Assembly (NCBI GenBank): GCA_025350565.1
Contig: JANXXO010000066.1
Coordinates: forward strand, 1 to 64,000
DNA from: Acidimicrobiaceae bacterium
GTDB lineage: Bacteria > Actinomycetota > Acidimicrobiia > Acidimicrobiales > RAAP-2
DNA length: 64,000 bases
Reading direction: 5' to 3'
Within the stretch, counting starts at the first letter, position 1, and each line of letters starts with the position of its first letter. Made by a program: the position numbers and the translations under genes. Shown piece by piece: positions 38,771 to 47,844 of the stretch. Under the pieces are notes generated by a model. The model saw only the letters and a program-made list of their open reading frames with translations. It searched no databases and had not been told where the DNA came from.

Positions 38771-39985
38771 ATGTACGAGTGGTCCGAAGAGCAGCGGGCG
38801 ATCATCGCCGTTGTTCGTCGGTTCGTCGACGAGGAGATTCGCCCGCACCTGGACGACCTCGAGCACCACGGCGTGCCGCCCTACGAGATACTGCGAAAGA
38901 TGTACGCCACCTTCGGTCTAAAGGAGATGGCCCACGAGAACTTCCAGCGCCAACTCGCCCGAAAGATCGCCGGTGACGAATCACCGAGGGAACCTCGCGG
39001 CTCGGACCCCGCGGCGCAACTCATTTCGACCATCGAGCTCTGTCGCGTCAGTCCCGGACTACTGACCTCGCTCGGTGTCTCGACCGGTCTCGCCGCGGGC
39101 ACCATCAACAAGCTCGGCACGCCGGCCCAGATGGAACGTTGGTCGCTCGACCTCATGACCCTCGACAAGATCGGCGCCTGGGCGATCACCGAACCAGATT
39201 CTGGATCCGACGCCCTCGGTGGTATGCGCACGAGCGCCAAGCGCGACGGCGACGAGTACGTACTCAACGGCCAGAAGACGTGGATCACGAATGGTCCCTA
39301 CGCCGACACGATCGTGCTCTACGCCAAACTCGATGACGGCAGCGGTGCGGAGATGCGCCAGCGCAAAGTGCTCACCTTCGTACTGGACAAGGGCATGGCC
39401 GGTCTCGAACAGGCCCAGCCCATGCGCAAGATGGGTCAGCACGCTTCACCGACCGGCGAAGTGTTCTTGAGTGACGTGCGCGCGGGGCGGGACCGGCTGC
39501 TCGGCGAGAGCGAAGAGCCCACCGGCGGCGGTCGACAGAGCGCCAAGGACAACTTCGTCGCCGAGCGCGCCGGCGTCGCGGCCATGTCACTCGGCATCAT
39601 CGAAGAGTGTGTGAAACTCTCCGTCGACTACGCCAAACACCGTCGGCTCTGGGGCACGGCAATTGCTGACTTCCAACTCATTCAACTCAAACTGGCGAAC
39701 ATGGAAGTGGCGCGCATCAACGTGCGCAACATGGTCTTCGCTCATATCGAACGGTCCGGTACCGGCGCCGTGCCCACCTTGGCCGAAGCCTCGGCGATGA
39801 AGCTCTACGCCGCGCAAGCGGCCTGTCAGGTGGCCGACGACGCCATTCAGATATTTGGGGGCAACGGCTACATCGCGGAGTACCGTGTCGAGCAACTCAG
39901 TCGCGACGCGCGCGTGCTACGTATCTACGCCGGCACCGACGAGATGCAAGTGGTCGCCATTGCCAAGGACTTGATCCGCGATTAG
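38771..39985 (+). CDS. Acyl-CoA dehydrogenase
   Basis: 'IGAWAITEPDSGSDALGGMRTSAKRDGDEYVLNGQKTWITNGPYAD...DDAIQIFGGNGYIAEYRVEQLSRDARVLRIYAGTDEMQ'. Confidence 0.93.
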   Translation: MYEWSEEQRAIIAVVRRFVDEEIRPHLDDLEHHGVPPYEILRKMYATFGLKEMAHENFQRQLARKIAGDESPREPRGSDPAAQLISTIELCRVSPGLLTSLGVSTGLAAGTINKLGTPAQMERWSLDLMTLDKIGAWAITEPDSGSDALGGMRTSAKRDGDEYVLNGQKTWITNGPYADTIVLYAKLDDGSGAEMRQRKVLTFVLDKGMAGLEQAQPMRKMGQHASPTGEVFLSDVRAGRDRLLGESEEPTGGGRQSAKDNFVAERAGVAAMSLGIIEECVKLSVDYAKHRRLWGTAIADFQLIQLKLANMEVARINVRNMVFAHIERSGTGAVPTLAEASAMKLYAAQAACQVADDAIQIFGGNGYIAEYRVEQLSRDARVLRIYAGTDEMQVVAIAKDLIRD

Positions 39986-40818
39986 CCCTCGACGGTCGCC
40001 TCCAGCGAAGATCGGAGTCGATGGGCCACGCCACTCCACCCCTTGTACTGCTGGATGGGCGTCGGTGCGGTGTCGAGATTCAGTAACAAGGTCGGACCAA
40101 AGTCCGGGTCGCCTTCGCACAGCTCCTTCGCTGAGGCAACGTAAGTGCGAATCGTGAAGATAACGGCGTCACTCTTCGGGAGCCGACGAACCGTCTGACG
40201 TTCCACTCGAAAAAACCACTGGGCCAGGTCGCCGTGGGGGCTTTGGCGTGCGCCGACGGGCTGGTGCAACGAAGGACTGTCGATCAACGTCCAGTTGAGG
40301 CGCCAGAAGGCACGCTCGGGTCGCAGTCGATCGAAGAAGGCGTTGGTGGGACCCCCGAGTTGTTCGTCGTAGATAGGTACCGGACCGTGGATTTCGTCCA
40401 GAGTGGTGCCGATTTTCGTCGCGAGATTCCAGCGCGAAGGGAAACACACGCAGGCGGCGTGCAGGCGCCAGGCGTCACTTCGCACGAGGACGCAAAGGTC
40501 CTCCTGGACGAGCCTGGCGGCCTCCACGATCGGGTGGCCCAAGGAGCTCGCGCTGAGTGGAAGGGCTGGATGCTGCGCGCCGAGAAAGCCCCTCACTTCG
40601 TCGAGCAGCTCGCTACTCCCCTCATCGCCGTCGGGAGTGGTGGCGACCACCACGTCGTACGAGGAGGCGAGCAACTGTTGTTTTAGGACCAGCTCCTCGT
40701 CACGCGAGGCATCGACTTCGAGCCACTTCCTCGGATCGAGCGGTCGCAGTCCCATGGCCATCCGCCAACCCTTGGGTTCGAGCGGTATGTACGGAATGGG
40801 CCTACTCGTCATCGTCAC
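39982..40818 (-). CDS. DUF3445 / heme-dependent oxidative N-demethylase-like protein
   Basis: 'LVQEDLCVLVRSDAWRLHAACVCFPSRWNLATKIGTTLDEIHGPVPIYDEQLGGPTNAFFDRLRPERAFWRLNWTLIDSPSLHQP'. Confidence 0.75.
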   Translation of the reverse strand: MTMTSRPIPYIPLEPKGWRMAMGLRPLDPRKWLEVDASRDEELVLKQQLLASSYDVVVATTPDGDEGSSELLDEVRGFLGAQHPALPLSASSLGHPIVEAARLVQEDLCVLVRSDAWRLHAACVCFPSRWNLATKIGTTLDEIHGPVPIYDEQLGGPTNAFFDRLRPERAFWRLNWTLIDSPSLHQPVGARQSPHGDLAQWFFRVERQTVRRLPKSDAVIFTIRTYVASAKELCEGDPDFGPTLLLNLDTAPTPIQQYKGWSGVAHRLRSSLEATVEG

Positions 40819-40958
40819 CGGCGCCGGGCAATGAGAAACCAGTAGAGCAGCGCGAAAGTGACGGGCACGCCGATGACGATGACGCGCGCCGCGGGGAGAA
40901 TAGAGCCGCGGTGCACCGACACCACCGTCGTCGTGGTGAAGGCCACGAGTTGACTCAC
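40815..40958 (-). CDS. Small single-TM protein (47 aa)
   Basis: GTG start at 40958 overlaps the upstream stop; MSQLVAFTTTTVVSVHRGSILPAARVIVIGVPVTFALLYWFLIARRR. Confidence 0.4.
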   Translation of the reverse strand: MSQLVAFTTTTVVSVHRGSILPAARVIVIGVPVTFALLYWFLIARRR

Positions 40959-41431
40959 GAACTTTTCTCCGGGCTCGCGGCGGCCAACCGCTCGAGTCGC
41001 TCGAGGATGGCCGATATGGCCTCGTCCTGGGCGAGCAGGTGTTTTTGGATCTCCTCGGACTCCTTTAACACGGCCTCGGCATCGCGGTAGGTGTCCTCGG
41101 AACGCTTGTCGGCCGCCCGGGCTTGTATGTTCTGGCCCACGATGATGATGGGCAACAGCACCAATTGGAGGAAGGAACTCGAGAGCCAGACGATGACGTA
41201 GTAAGTGCCCTGCTTGATCGCGTCGGGTAGCGCGAAGAACGCAATGATTGTAAAGATGTAGGCCATCCACATGGTGCCGACGACCAGGGTGATGCGCAGT
41301 CCGAACCGCGCGTTGAAGCGAACGAAGGGATTGGGGTGGTTGAGCGGTCGCAGATCGCGGGTCTTGACGGGACCTTCGACCACTCGTTCCTCCACCCGTG
41401 GGTGACGTTCGTACTCGTAGATTTTGGCCAT
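40955..41431 (-). CDS. DUF1003-like membrane protein
   Basis: 'FNARFGLRITLVVGTMWMAYIFTIIAFFALPDAIKQGTYYVIVWLSSSFLQLVLLPIIIVGQNIQARAADKRSEDTYRDAEAVL'. Confidence 0.65.
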   Translation of the reverse strand: MAKIYEYERHPRVEERVVEGPVKTRDLRPLNHPNPFVRFNARFGLRITLVVGTMWMAYIFTIIAFFALPDAIKQGTYYVIVWLSSSFLQLVLLPIIIVGQNIQARAADKRSEDTYRDAEAVLKESEEIQKHLLAQDEAISAILERLERLAAASPEKSS

Positions 41432-41479
41432 GGTCGAATTCTCACACGTCTCAGTGACCGCGGGCTCCGCTGCGGTGAC

Positions 41480-42484
41480 TCACTCGCCGTCGAAATCCAT
41501 CCAGCCCGCAGGGACCCGCCAGTGGCCGCCGCTCTTGAGCAACGTGACAACGGCCCGTTCCAACGTCGTCCTTTGGGGCAGGTCGCTTAAACCGACACCG
41601 GGCTGACGAAAGACGAACTCCACGATGTCACGGTCGTCCTCGATCCACTCGGGTAACGAAGTGAAGCGACGTTGGAAGGCGAGGATGTTGCTCGAGGGCG
41701 CCAGGAACTCCGCCAACTGGGGGTCGAGCATCCAGCTCTGACAGGTGGCGACGCGTCGTTGCGCTACGGGCCACACTGCGCCGACGACCTCGCGCGCCTC
41801 GGCGAACGTCGCGTCGAGAGCGGTCGGCGACAACTCGGTGTGGTCGGGAATGTGAAGGCCCACTGAGGCGTCGCCGACGCGAAACCCTGGACCGAGGGTC
41901 CGAGCGACCGCGTCGCTGTACCACGGGTGCGGCGCCAGCGTGCCCACGCCCAAGGTCACGCGATGAAACTGAAGACTCCCGACGTGCACCAACTCGCCGC
42001 GCAGCACCGGCAGCATCCACCACCCGGCGTCCAACCCCACGGTGTGCCACTTACGTGAATGAATGCCTGCGTGGCGCGCGAGCGACGACATGGTTCGGGT
42101 AATGATGGGCGCCGGACAGTGGCGTGCGCGCAGGAAGTTCTGGGTTGCACGCCACGTGAGGGCGAACAGATAGAAGTAAAGAAAACGCCCACCCGCGCCG
42201 GCGTCGTCGAGATCGTCCCAGACCGGTAACGGCGCGTCGTGATCGCCCCGCTGTTCTTCGATCGAGGTGACGAGCGACACCAAGAGCGACAGCCAACGCT
42301 CGTCACGACGGAACTCCTCCCATTGGGCCACGATGACATTGATTTCGTCCGCCTCCAACGCGAGTTCATGAAGTGAGTCGCGGATTGCCGTCGAGGTTAC
42401 GGCGGCGACCCATTCGGCGACGTCCGCGCGAGGGGAAGGAAGAAACGACCGCATCGAGGCAATGGTCACCTCGACGTCGCTCAC
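41480..42484 (-). CDS. GNAT-C-like (DUF5596-type) acyltransferase-domain protein
   Basis: 'GRFLYFYLFALTWRATQNFLRARHCPAPIITRTMSSLARHAGIHSRKWHTVGLDAGWWMLPVLRGELVHVGSLQFHR...VGLHIPDHTELSPTALDATFAEA'; GTGA overlap with the GH20 stop. Confidence 0.6.
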   Translation of the reverse strand: MSDVEVTIASMRSFLPSPRADVAEWVAAVTSTAIRDSLHELALEADEINVIVAQWEEFRRDERWLSLLVSLVTSIEEQRGDHDAPLPVWDDLDDAGAGGRFLYFYLFALTWRATQNFLRARHCPAPIITRTMSSLARHAGIHSRKWHTVGLDAGWWMLPVLRGELVHVGSLQFHRVTLGVGTLAPHPWYSDAVARTLGPGFRVGDASVGLHIPDHTELSPTALDATFAEAREVVGAVWPVAQRRVATCQSWMLDPQLAEFLAPSSNILAFQRRFTSLPEWIEDDRDIVEFVFRQPGVGLSDLPQRTTLERAVVTLLKSGGHWRVPAGWMDFDGE

Positions 42485-44013
42485 GAAGGTTGGTCCACGG
42501 CGCGGTAGCGAACCCCCATCGCCTCGAGGCGCGAAAGGTGCGCCGTCAGTCGCGGTCGAAACTCCGCCTCGGAGGTCTTCGTCCCCCACACCACTTCGCT
42601 GAACGCCGCGAGGCGCGGAAAGGCCATGTAGTCCAAGTGGTCACGGGTCGCGATGTACTCCGTCCACAACTGGGCCTGCGCACCGCGCACACGGTGATGC
42701 AGGGATGCGTCGAGGCCGGGCGGGATGACGGAGAAACGATAGACCTTTTCCCAGGGCGTGCAGAACGGCAACGGAGCCAACGCGACCGGCTCGTCCGCTC
42801 CCTCGGCGTTCAGCCAATCAAAATAGAGGAACTGCATGGGCGCCATGATGACGTCGTGGCCCGACTGTGCGGCCTGAACGGCCATACCGGAACTACGCCA
42901 GGCCGCGATGACGACGCGCGCGTCGGCGCCCGCGTCCATCACTTCGTCCCAGGCGACGACCTCGTGGCCGTGGGCGAGCAACCACTCCGTCAGTCGCGAG
43001 GTGAAGAGACCCTGCAACTGGGCGACGTCGGTAAAACCATGTTCGACCATCACCTCAGCGGCGGCCGTACTTGACGACCATTCGGTGGTCGGACACTCGT
43101 CGCCTCCGATGTGCACGGGGCTACCCGGAAAGAGATCGGCCACGTGGCGAACGACGTCGTCGGCGAAGCCCAGGGCCTCCTCGCTCACGTTCAAGACGTG
43201 TTCGGAGATGCCCCATCTCGTCCACACTTCGAGAGGGTCGTCGAGATTACCTAATGACGGGTAGGCCGCAATCGCTGCCTGCGCGTGACCGGGCAGGTCG
43301 ATCTCGGGAACGATGTGAACGAAGCGACGAGCGGCGTGTTGGCGAATCGTCGCGATGTCCCGCGCGTCGTAAAAGCCGCCGTGCGCCACGTGGTCGTCGA
43401 GCTGATCGCGCTCGTGACCAATCGGGGTGGAACGACGGTAGGCGCCGACTTGGGTTAGGAAGGGCCAGGTCGGTATTTCGATGCGCCATCCCTGATCGTC
43501 GTTGAGGTGCAGGTGGAGGTGATTGAGTCGGTGCACGGCGATCTGATCGATGAGTCGACACACGGTCGCCACGTCCAAGAAGTGCCGGGCCACGTCGAGG
43601 TGGACGCCGCGCCACGAGTAGCTCGGGCCGTCGTCGATGAAGACGCGCGGCAACGCGATTGTTTCGACCACGGCGCCGTCGCCAAACAGGGACGCCGGTC
43701 CTAACTGACGAAGGACCGAGAGTCCGTAGGAGAGCCCGGCGGGCGTACTGGCGTCAATGGTCGCCGTGTCGTCAACCGTGAGACGGTATCCCTCCTCGCC
43801 GCAGTCATCCACCGTGCGAAGCAGTAGGTCCGCGGGGGCGTCGAAGGCGACGATCTCGACGCGCCAACCAATGGCCCCGCGCAGGTCATCGGCGAACACC
43901 TGGGCCACCGAGTACCGCTGTGCCTCGACCGCAATGCGCAGCGGCGAACGCCACGTCACCGTACCCGAGCGGACGTCCAAGCGGCGGGGCCGAGGGACGA
44001 GGTCGACGTCCAC
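42481..44013 (-). CDS. Beta-N-acetylhexosaminidase (GH20)
   Basis: 'YSWRGVHLDVARHFLDVATVCRLIDQIAVHRLNHLHLHLNDDQGWRIEIPTWPFLTQVGAYRRSTPIG...VHIGGDECPTTEW': GH20 catalytic GGDE motif. GTG start at 44013 overlaps the stop of the ABC ATPase gene by 1 nt. Confidence 0.94.
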   Translation of the reverse strand: MDVDLVPRPRRLDVRSGTVTWRSPLRIAVEAQRYSVAQVFADDLRGAIGWRVEIVAFDAPADLLLRTVDDCGEEGYRLTVDDTATIDASTPAGLSYGLSVLRQLGPASLFGDGAVVETIALPRVFIDDGPSYSWRGVHLDVARHFLDVATVCRLIDQIAVHRLNHLHLHLNDDQGWRIEIPTWPFLTQVGAYRRSTPIGHERDQLDDHVAHGGFYDARDIATIRQHAARRFVHIVPEIDLPGHAQAAIAAYPSLGNLDDPLEVWTRWGISEHVLNVSEEALGFADDVVRHVADLFPGSPVHIGGDECPTTEWSSSTAAAEVMVEHGFTDVAQLQGLFTSRLTEWLLAHGHEVVAWDEVMDAGADARVVIAAWRSSGMAVQAAQSGHDVIMAPMQFLYFDWLNAEGADEPVALAPLPFCTPWEKVYRFSVIPPGLDASLHHRVRGAQAQLWTEYIATRDHLDYMAFPRLAAFSEVVWGTKTSEAEFRPRLTAHLSRLEAMGVRYRAVDQPS

Positions 44014-44975
44014 TAGGGCGTCACCGCGTAACAAGCAGCGCGATGCGTCGGCGACAGATGCACGAAAGGGGGCGTCTCGGCAAGACAGACGTCCATCACC
44101 AACGGGCATCGGGGGGCGAATCGACATCCCGGTCCGGGATTGATCACCTTGGGCGGTTCGCCGAGATCATCGTCCTCCACGGTCGCGGGCGCGAGGTGAG
44201 GGTCGGGAGCGGCCGACATCAAGAGACGGGTGTAGGGATGTTGGGGTGAAGCAATGACTTCGTCGGTGAGACCCTCTTCAACAATGCGCCCCGCGTAGAG
44301 AACGATCATGCGGTCGGCCACGTAACGAGCGCTCGCCAGGTCGTGGGTGATGTAAAGGATGGAGACGCCCTCGAGGTCGCGTAGCTCCCTCATGACGTTG
44401 AGCAGTCCAATGCGGATGGACACGTCGAGCATGGAGACGGGTTCGTCGGCGAGAATCAAGGAGGGTCGCGAGGCGAGCGCCTGGGCGAAACCCAGTCGCT
44501 GGCGTTGACCACCCGACAACTCGTGCGGGTAGCGACCCAGCACTTCTTCGCCGGGCGTCAGTCCAACCTTCTCCACCAGCGCCACGGCGGCCGCCAGCCG
44601 ATCGGCCCGAGGAATGTCCGCGCGGTGGAGTTTCAACGATCGAAGGAGCCCGTGGCCCACGCGCAGCACCGGATTGATCGAACCGAAAGGGTCCTGAAAG
44701 ACCATGGGCATATCGCCGCGAATCGACTGCGTTTCGCGTCGACCAATGGTCTTACCCTCAAAGGTGAAGTCGCCCGAGCTGGCGGGGTACAGTCCCGCCA
44801 ACACCCGCGCAATGGTGGATTTACCCGAACCCGACTCGCCCACCAAGGCCACAATCTCGCCCGGCGCCACGTCGAAGGAGACGTGGTCCACGGCGTGGAG
44901 CTGTCCACGCGAGCGAAAGCCGCCTACGCGAAAGAAGCGCGAAAGGTCCCGGACTTGGAGGATTGGGTCGGTCAC
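44013..44975 (-). CDS. ABC transporter ATP-binding protein (dipeptide/oligosaccharide type, OppF-like)
   Basis: 'ALVGESGSGKSTIARVLAGLYP...ELSGGQRQRLGFAQALASRPSLILADEPVSMLDVSIR...GCRFAPRCPLVMDVC'. Confidence 0.94.
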   Translation of the reverse strand: MTDPILQVRDLSRFFRVGGFRSRGQLHAVDHVSFDVAPGEIVALVGESGSGKSTIARVLAGLYPASSGDFTFEGKTIGRRETQSIRGDMPMVFQDPFGSINPVLRVGHGLLRSLKLHRADIPRADRLAAAVALVEKVGLTPGEEVLGRYPHELSGGQRQRLGFAQALASRPSLILADEPVSMLDVSIRIGLLNVMRELRDLEGVSILYITHDLASARYVADRMIVLYAGRIVEEGLTDEVIASPQHPYTRLLMSAAPDPHLAPATVEDDDLGEPPKVINPGPGCRFAPRCPLVMDVCLAETPPFVHLSPTHRAACYAVTP

Positions 44976-45943
44976 GATGCTTTGTTCCTCGCGACCCAGT
45001 GACAACGGACTTGATGGTCGCCGTAGGCAACGAGTTCCGGTCGAACCCTTCGACATTCGTCGTTCGCGTGCGCACAGCGCGGTGCGAAGAGACATCCCTC
45101 GGGTGGGTTGACGAGCGACGGCGGCGTACCGGCGATGCCGGTCAGTTCGCGTTGGTCGCCGAGCAGTGAAGGAAACGCTTCCATCAGACCCTGAGAGTAG
45201 GGGTGTTCGGGGTGATCGAATACTTCGCGCGTCGGACCGAGTTCCACGACCTCGCCCGCGTACATGACGGCGAGGCGGTCCGAATAGTGCGACACCACGC
45301 TCATGTCGTGGGTCACAAAAATGACCGCGAAGCCTAAACGGTGACGGAGCGTTTCGACTTGGCGCATCAAGGAGCGCTGCGCCACGACGTCGAGTGCCGA
45401 GGTCGGTTCGTCCATGATGACGAGTTGTGGTTCGAGTAATAGGGCCATGGCGATCATCGCGCGTTGGCGCATGCCGCCCGACAGTTGGAACGGGAAGCTC
45501 TTCAAATGTGCTTCGTCAATCGCCACCATCGCCAGCACCTCGGCCGAGCGCTGGGCGATGCGTTCGTCACTCCAATCGGTGTGCGCCTTACAGGCGTCAG
45601 CCAACTGCGCCCCGACGGTGAGGGTCGGGTTGAGCGCGTTCATGGCGCTTTGCATGACCACCGAAATGTCGCGCCAGCGATGGAGCCGAAGAGCCTCGGG
45701 CGTCAAGGTGGTGAAGTCCACCCCGGCGAAGTGCACCGAACCACCCGAGATGCTGCCGGGATAGGTGAGCAATTGGGCGATCGCGAAGAGCAGGGTCGAC
45801 TTTCCGCAGCCGGACTCTCCGACGATGGCGAGGAACTCGCCCTTGCCGAGGTTGAAGGAGACTCCCCCGACCGCCTGGGCCGGTCCGTTCGGCGTGGCGT
45901 ATTCGACTTTCAGGTCGCGAACTTGGAGGACGTCATCACTCAC
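44972..45943 (-). CDS. ABC transporter ATP-binding protein (OppD-like)
   Basis: 'AIVGESGCGKSTLLFAIAQLL...QLSGGMRQRAMIAMALLLEPQLVIMDEPTSALDVVAQRSLM...GCLFAPRCAHANDECRR'. Confidence 0.94.
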   Translation of the reverse strand: MSDDVLQVRDLKVEYATPNGPAQAVGGVSFNLGKGEFLAIVGESGCGKSTLLFAIAQLLTYPGSISGGSVHFAGVDFTTLTPEALRLHRWRDISVVMQSAMNALNPTLTVGAQLADACKAHTDWSDERIAQRSAEVLAMVAIDEAHLKSFPFQLSGGMRQRAMIAMALLLEPQLVIMDEPTSALDVVAQRSLMRQVETLRHRLGFAVIFVTHDMSVVSHYSDRLAVMYAGEVVELGPTREVFDHPEHPYSQGLMEAFPSLLGDQRELTGIAGTPPSLVNPPEGCLFAPRCAHANDECRRVRPELVAYGDHQVRCHWVARNKAS

Positions 45944-46839
45944 GTGACCACCTTCGTTCTTCGCGCGACGCGCACCGGGCGAAGGGCTGGATTCGCGATC
46001 TCGTCGAAGGCGTAGTTGAGCAGGGCCAGCGCGCTGCCCAGGAGGGCGATGGCGATGCCCGGGGCCAGTACCATGAGCGGCAGCCCCGTCGCCAGGGCTT
46101 CGTCATTTTGAGCCCAGTACAACATGGTCCCCCACGACTGTGTGCTGATGTCGCCCAGTCCGACGAACTGCAGGCCGGCCGCCGCCAAGAGTGCGTAGAG
46201 CGCGGTACCGAGAAAATTGGCGACAATGAGTGAGGTCATTGGCGGTATCAGTTCCACGATGATGACGTACCAACTCTTCTCGCCCCGTGCTTTGGCGGCG
46301 AGAAGGTAGTCACGATTTCGCAGCGACAGTGCTTGGACACGGAGTTGTCGCGCGCCGTAGGACCATCCCGTGAAGGTCAGCACGAAGATCATCAGCCAGA
46401 AGCCGGTGTTGCGCAAATAGCCGACGATGACGATGATCAAGGGGAAGGTGGGAATGACGAGGATGACGTCGGTCAACAACGACAGACCGTCGTCAATCAG
46501 ACCGCCCATGTAGGCCGCCGTGATGCCAATGATGACCGAGATGACGGTACAGAAAAAGCCGACGATCAGAGCAATGAGCACCGACTGACGGGTGCCGGCC
46601 ATGAGCTGGGAGAAGACGTCCTGACCTTGCGCCGTCGTACCGAGCAGATTCGTCCACGAGAGACCCACGCCCGGCGTGTAGGCGTTGGCGGCCGGATCAT
46701 GGGGTGTGAACCACCCGGGAAAGGCCGTGATCACCAAGAGCACGAAGAGGATGATCGATCCGGCGGCCGCCTTCTTGTCGCGGCGCAAGAAGCGAAGCCC
46801 CCGGCCCACGCCGCTCACCAAGGCGCGAAGTATGGTCAC
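45940..46839 (-). CDS. ABC transporter permease (DppC/OppC-like)
   Basis: 'FTPHDPAANAYTPGVGLSWTNLLGTTAQGQDVFSQLMAGTRQSVLIALIVGFFCTVISVIIGITAAYMGG'; GTG start at 46839. Confidence 0.93.
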   Translation of the reverse strand: MTILRALVSGVGRGLRFLRRDKKAAAGSIILFVLLVITAFPGWFTPHDPAANAYTPGVGLSWTNLLGTTAQGQDVFSQLMAGTRQSVLIALIVGFFCTVISVIIGITAAYMGGLIDDGLSLLTDVILVIPTFPLIIVIVGYLRNTGFWLMIFVLTFTGWSYGARQLRVQALSLRNRDYLLAAKARGEKSWYVIIVELIPPMTSLIVANFLGTALYALLAAAGLQFVGLGDISTQSWGTMLYWAQNDEALATGLPLMVLAPGIAIALLGSALALLNYAFDEIANPALRPVRVARRTKVVT

Positions 46840-47819
46840 GAACTGTTCCTCGTGCGCGGATCGAGCAACGCCGTGGCGATGTCCGCCACGAAGATGGCGA
46901 AGAGCACGGTCACGGTGATTAAGAGGAAAAGCGCCTGCATCAACGGATAGTCCTCGTTCTCCACCGCCTGCAGGAGAAGAAATCCCACACCGGGATAGTT
47001 GAAGACGTATTCGACCAGGATGGCGCCGGAAATGACGAAGCCGAGCGACATGGCGAAACCGGTGAGGTTGGGTAGCAACGCGTTGCGCGCGGCGTAGTGC
47101 CAAAGCACTCGGCGCGGTTTCAATCCCTTGGCCCGACCCATCTTGACGTAGTCCTCCGCGACGACGGTGATCATGTTGTTACGCATCGTGAGAATCCAAC
47201 CGCCGATGGCCGTGATCAGGATGGTGGCCGCCGGTAACACCGAATGATCAAGGATGTTGAAGACGAATGACCACGTCAACGTCGGGGTGACGGTCTCGGT
47301 GTACCCGCCGAGATAGGGAAGCCAGTTCAACGTCAAACCGAAGAGCCAGATCAACATCAAGCCAATCCAAAAGTACGGAAAGGCCGAGACCACGATGAAA
47401 ATCGGTGGCATCACGCTGTCGAACCTGCCCCCTCGACGCCAGGCGGAGACCGCACCCAATGCGGTGCCGATGACGAAACCAAGAATGGTGCTGATGCCGA
47501 CCAGTCCCAGGGACCACGGAAGTGCTTTGGCGACGATGGAACTTACCGGCTGGGGGAAGTACAACAAGGAAGTGCCGAAATTGAGATGGGCGCAATTGTT
47601 GAGGTAGGCGAAGTAGGACGAAATCAAACTCTGGTGAGTGTTAATCCCGAAGGCGACCTCCAGGGCGTGCAGGGAGGCCGGATTGATGTGACCCCGCAAT
47701 CGGCCCATCATGGCCAGGGCGGGGTTCCCGGGCATGAGTCGGGGGATGAGGAAGTTCACCGTGAGGGCCGCCCATAGTGCGACGAGCAAAAAACCCACAC
47801 GGCGAGCGACGAATCTCAT
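46836..47819 (-). CDS. ABC transporter permease (DppB/OppB-like)
   Basis: 'MRFVARRVGFLLVALWAALTVNFLIPRLMPGNPALAMMGRL...MRNNMITVVAEDYVKMGRAKGLKPRRVLWHYAARNALLPNLTGFAMSLGFVISGAILVEYVFNYPGVG'. Confidence 0.94.
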   Translation of the reverse strand: MRFVARRVGFLLVALWAALTVNFLIPRLMPGNPALAMMGRLRGHINPASLHALEVAFGINTHQSLISSYFAYLNNCAHLNFGTSLLYFPQPVSSIVAKALPWSLGLVGISTILGFVIGTALGAVSAWRRGGRFDSVMPPIFIVVSAFPYFWIGLMLIWLFGLTLNWLPYLGGYTETVTPTLTWSFVFNILDHSVLPAATILITAIGGWILTMRNNMITVVAEDYVKMGRAKGLKPRRVLWHYAARNALLPNLTGFAMSLGFVISGAILVEYVFNYPGVGFLLLQAVENEDYPLMQALFLLITVTVLFAIFVADIATALLDPRTRNSS

Positions 47820-47844
47820 CTCCCCGACTCAGACCGGCACTCCG

